Below are positions 61,127 to 64,000 of a stretch of DNA of 64,000 bases, one piece after another (the first letter of the stretch is position 1; every line of letters begins with the position of its first letter). The notes beneath the pieces were generated by a model. The model was not told where the DNA came from and ran no database searches. It worked only from the letters and a program-made list of their open reading frames with translations. The translations under genes were made by a program, and so were the position numbers. Source of the DNA: Polaribacter sp. Hel_I_88 (GTDB taxonomy: Bacteria > Bacteroidota > Bacteroidia > Flavobacteriales > Flavobacteriaceae); assembly GCF_000687935.1 (NCBI RefSeq), contig NZ_JHZZ01000001.1, forward strand, positions 2,440,001 through 2,504,000. The letters are read 5' to 3'.

Positions 61127-64000
61127 ATGAAAAAAATAATTACATTTCTAATTTTATTTTTGTCTATTCTTTGTTTAAACGCTCAAAATTGGCAATCTGT
61201 TGGTGATTTAAATACAGGTATAATACCACCTTTTTCCTCTTATGCTAACCCAAATTTAGTAATTGATAAAACAGGAACAAACTATGTTGTTTACAATGAG
61301 TTTGGTAAGACTATTATTAAAAAATTTAATGGAGAGTTTTGGGAGAATGTAGATGGTTTTAATAATAATGGATCTAGACCTAAAATAGCAACTGATAACG
61401 ATGGTAATTTATATGTTTCCTATTTTTTAAATGGACAGATAAATGTAGAAAAATTTGACGGCACAAATTGGTACAATCTAAATTTTTCAAACACTAATAC
61501 TAATTCTCAATATGATTTTGAGGTTACCAAATATGGTGTGCCTTATTTATTGACAGGTTTAAATGTTTACAGATATTATAATAATGTTTGGACTTTGGTG
61601 GGGCGTCCAATCTATAATAGGGATAGCCAGCCTTTAGGAATAGATGTTGATATGAAACTTATTTCATATGCTGAAACTTCAACTGGTATTTTGGTAGTAA
61701 CAGTTGAAAACGAAAAAATTCTCTATAGGACTGTAGGAGATTCTTTTGATAACTCAATTTTTAATGCTTTTAGGTATCAAGAATTTGACTTTGGTTTAGA
61801 AGGTTCTAAAAGGAAACCAACATTAGTTACCATTAATTCACAATCAAGTTATATAGCTTTTGAGCACACACCTTCGGAGGTTGGTTTTGGTCATTTAAGA
61901 TATGTTTATGTAGGTAAAACTGCTGATAATAAAATAATTGAGAATAATTTTTCGTCTAAAGGAAGAACTTCAAACTTTGACTTAATAATTGATGAAAGTA
62001 ATGATTTGTATTTTTGTATGTCTAGAGCATTCCTCTCACCTATAATTTTTAAGTCCAATCTTCAAAAGACAAAATTTGAGGTATTTTCTGGTATACCAAA
62101 TAGTGAACCCGAGGATGCTATCGACCTTTTTCCTAAGATTAGATTAAATCCACAGAATGAACTTTATTTATTATTTTCTGATAAATCAAAAGAAGGTAGG
62201 TTGTCAATACTTAAAAATGAAGAAAATATCAAACCAACGATAATTGATTTTTTTCCAAAGAATAATCAAAAAGAGGTATTGCTGCCTCAAGCTCTGCAAT
62301 TAAAATTTAATGAAACTGTACTTAAGAATTCTGGAAACATAACAATAACTGATACCGAAAATAACTCTGTTTTTGAAACTATAAACGTAAATTCAAATAA
62401 TGTGAGTGTTACCAATGGTATTGTTACTATTAAATCTTCACAAAATTTCGAATTTAATAAAACTTATTCTGTAACGATAGATGAAAATACTTTTAAGGAT
62501 GCACAAGGGTTAAGTTACGATGGAATCTCAAACTTATCAATGTGGAATTTTTCAACTATAGTGGTATCTCCTTCTGGAAATTCAACAGATTTAAAACTAT
62601 GGCTTAAAGCAGATAAAGGTTTAAGCCTGTCAAACGAAAACACAGTTATTAGTTGGCAAGATCAATCTTTTAATAATTTTTTTGCAGAGGCTTTGGTGCC
62701 ACCGCTAAAAATGGAAAATTCTATCAATAATAATCCTACAGTTAAGTTTAATGGAGAATCTTCCGTATTGAAAATAGGAGCAAGTGTATTAGGAACAAAA
62801 ACATATTCTGATGTTTGGGTTTATGCTTTAGTTAAAAATGATAATAAAGATGAATCTAATACATTATTTAGTGAAATGATGGAAGAAAATGAACAGTTTT
62901 CTTCCAAACTGCCTCATAGTGATGGTAAAGTTTATTTCGATTTTGCCAAACCTGCGTTAGGAGGTATTTTTTCTAATGATACATTGATAAAATTGAACCA
63001 GCCTACCTTGTGGACATTGTCTACAAGTACTTCTAAAGATACACCTTCTGGTTTTAGAAGAGAGATTTCTAAAAATGGAGAACGCATAGCTAATGATGAT
63101 ATTAATATTTCTTCTAACTTTAAGACCGGAAGTAATGGAAATTTTTATCTAGGAGCTCAAAATGAGGTGGATTTTACTACTAATTATTTTGGGGGAGAAA
63201 TTGCAGAACTAATAATATATGGTGTAAAACCAACTGCGATTGAACAACAAAAAATTCAAAGCTACTTGGCCATAAAGTATGGATTAACATTAGATGCTAA
63301 AGATAATTCTTCAAAATATATTGAAGGTAACTATTTGGACAGTGAAGGTAATTTGATTTGGAACTCTGAAGAAAACAGTCAATTTCATAATGATATAACA
63401 GTTATTGCTAAAGATGATGCATCAGAATTATATCAACATAAATCTAAAAGTATAAACAAAGATGCTGTATTAACTATAGAAAGCACAACAGATATAGAAC
63501 AAGATAAAAGTAGTTTAGCTATTGGCAGTAATGGTCTTGATTTAGTTTTAACTAGAGAAAACTCTATAAAAGGCTATAAGACTTCTGATAGAATTTGGAA
63601 ATTTCAAAAAAAGGGTATAGTAAATGAAATTAATTTGAGTTTTAATATTTTAGATAATTCTGGTTTGTTAAATGATTATGAGTTGATCATTAATAGTAAT
63701 GAACCTATATTTTCTTTATCAAATCAAACAGCTATTTTAGCTTCTAGTATTTCAGAAACTGAAATATCATTTACAAACGTAATGTTGCCAAATAGTGGTT
63801 ATTTTGTGATAAGAGAATATCAAAATCCTCCAAATATTTTAGAGCTATTACCTAGTAATAACAAAATAGAAGTTTCTTTAGAAAAAAATTTAGAAATTTT
63901 ATTTAGTAAAAACGTGTTTAAAAATAATGGGAATATAACTATTTATAATTCAGAGGATGATAGCGTTTTTGAAGAGATAAATGTAAACTCTAATAATATT
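61127..64000 (+). CDS. Very large secreted multidomain surface protein (partial, runs off the window)
   Basis: At least 958 codons with no stop; the gene continues past the window. A signal peptide ends near CLNAQ (about residue 22). Residues about 23-375 look like a repeated-strand beta-propeller (LVIDKTGTNYVVYNEF, KIATDNDGNLYVSYFLNGQ). Residues about 380-480 are a bacterial Ig-like (Big_5 type) domain with LKFNETVLKNSGNITI. Residues about 485-720 look like a concanavalin/LamG-like domain that begins DLKLWLKADKGLSLSNENTV. A second Ig-like domain begins near 900 (ILFSKNVFKNNGNITI). The full protein probably ends in a T9SS sorting domain, which is not visible. It is a likely adhesin or polymer-binding protein. 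Confidence 0.8.
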   Translation, partial: MKKIITFLILFLSILCLNAQNWQSVGDLNTGIIPPFSSYANPNLVIDKTGTNYVVYNEFGKTIIKKFNGEFWENVDGFNNNGSRPKIATDNDGNLYVSYFLNGQINVEKFDGTNWYNLNFSNTNTNSQYDFEVTKYGVPYLLTGLNVYRYYNNVWTLVGRPIYNRDSQPLGIDVDMKLISYAETSTGILVVTVENEKILYRTVGDSFDNSIFNAFRYQEFDFGLEGSKRKPTLVTINSQSSYIAFEHTPSEVGFGHLRYVYVGKTADNKIIENNFSSKGRTSNFDLIIDESNDLYFCMSRAFLSPIIFKSNLQKTKFEVFSGIPNSEPEDAIDLFPKIRLNPQNELYLLFSDKSKEGRLSILKNEENIKPTIIDFFPKNNQKEVLLPQALQLKFNETVLKNSGNITITDTENNSVFETINVNSNNVSVTNGIVTIKSSQNFEFNKTYSVTIDENTFKDAQGLSYDGISNLSMWNFSTIVVSPSGNSTDLKLWLKADKGLSLSNENTVISWQDQSFNNFFAEALVPPLKMENSINNNPTVKFNGESSVLKIGASVLGTKTYSDVWVYALVKNDNKDESNTLFSEMMEENEQFSSKLPHSDGKVYFDFAKPALGGIFSNDTLIKLNQPTLWTLSTSTSKDTPSGFRREISKNGERIANDDINISSNFKTGSNGNFYLGAQNEVDFTTNYFGGEIAELIIYGVKPTAIEQQKIQSYLAIKYGLTLDAKDNSSKYIEGNYLDSEGNLIWNSEENSQFHNDITVIAKDDASELYQHKSKSINKDAVLTIESTTDIEQDKSSLAIGSNGLDLVLTRENSIKGYKTSDRIWKFQKKGIVNEINLSFNILDNSGLLNDYELIINSNEPIFSLSNQTAILASSISETEISFTNVMLPNSGYFVIREYQNPPNILELLPSNNKIEVSLEKNLEILFSKNVFKNNGNITIYNSEDDSVFEEINVNSNNI

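Overview
The window is chromosomal DNA from a member of the Bacteroidota, most probably a marine Flavobacteriaceae of the Polaribacter/Tenacibaculum kind. The genus is inference. The evidence is very AT-rich DNA, Bacteroidota-type promoters (TAnnTTTG at about -7) before many genes, the gliding genes gldF and gldG, a ResB-ResC cytochrome c biogenesis fusion, FabV enoyl reductase, many SPII lipoproteins, and starts that mostly lack Shine-Dalgarno sequences. No phage, transposase, CRISPR array, rRNA or integron is visible. Layout: 1-3.9 kb holds a tRNA-Lys, a CIA30-like protein, a DUF389 membrane protein, a SprT-like protein and a short-chain dehydrogenase. 3.9-8.3 kb has an exported amidohydrolase, a beta-helix lipoprotein, glutaminyl cyclase and ribosomal protein L31 type B. 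8.8-12 kb is guaA plus a LysM/periplasmic-binding lipoprotein. 12-16 kb is the large CcsBA protein with a histidine-rich insert. 16-24.6 kb has a small zincin, succinate-semialdehyde and alcohol dehydrogenases, the two-gene radical-SAM DNA-repair module, an EEP phosphatase and a GH3 protein. 25.4-28.2 kb is a VWA plus AAA+ pair. 30.4-34.8 kb is a putative intracellular sucrose cycle: a phosphatase-glycosidase fusion, a sucrose-phosphate-synthase-like glycosyltransferase and a fructokinase-like PfkB kinase. 35-41.4 kb has two peptidases, membrane proteins, an ECF sigma factor with a probable membrane partner, and a propeller/NTF2 protein. 41.4-42.8 kb is a rearranged patch with a duplicated acpH 5' end and a decayed antitoxin-like gene. 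42.8-54.8 kb has gamma-glutamyltransferase, NUDIX, gldG/gldF, GNAT, a monooxygenase, a SAM hydrolase, phoH, purC, fabV and unknown pairs. 55-60.5 kb has fasciclin, TerC, TauE, an ABC exporter and a lipoprotein. From 61.1 kb a very large secreted protein runs off the end of the window. The most unusual feature is the gaps between genes. At least five different families of short (about 80-200 bp) non-coding elements with imperfect terminal inverted repeats lie in them, and in several families each terminal arm is itself a palindrome. Some abut or overlap gene ends: the present start of the SprT-like gene lies inside one, one separates the VWA and AAA genes, one ends 21 bp before a TTG start, and a terminator palindrome sits where another gene's start should be. 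Together with tandem 7-mers, a polypurine tract and duplicated fragments, they show that small repeats are actively remodelling this genome's gene boundaries. Function calls rest on reading motifs only; no database search was run.
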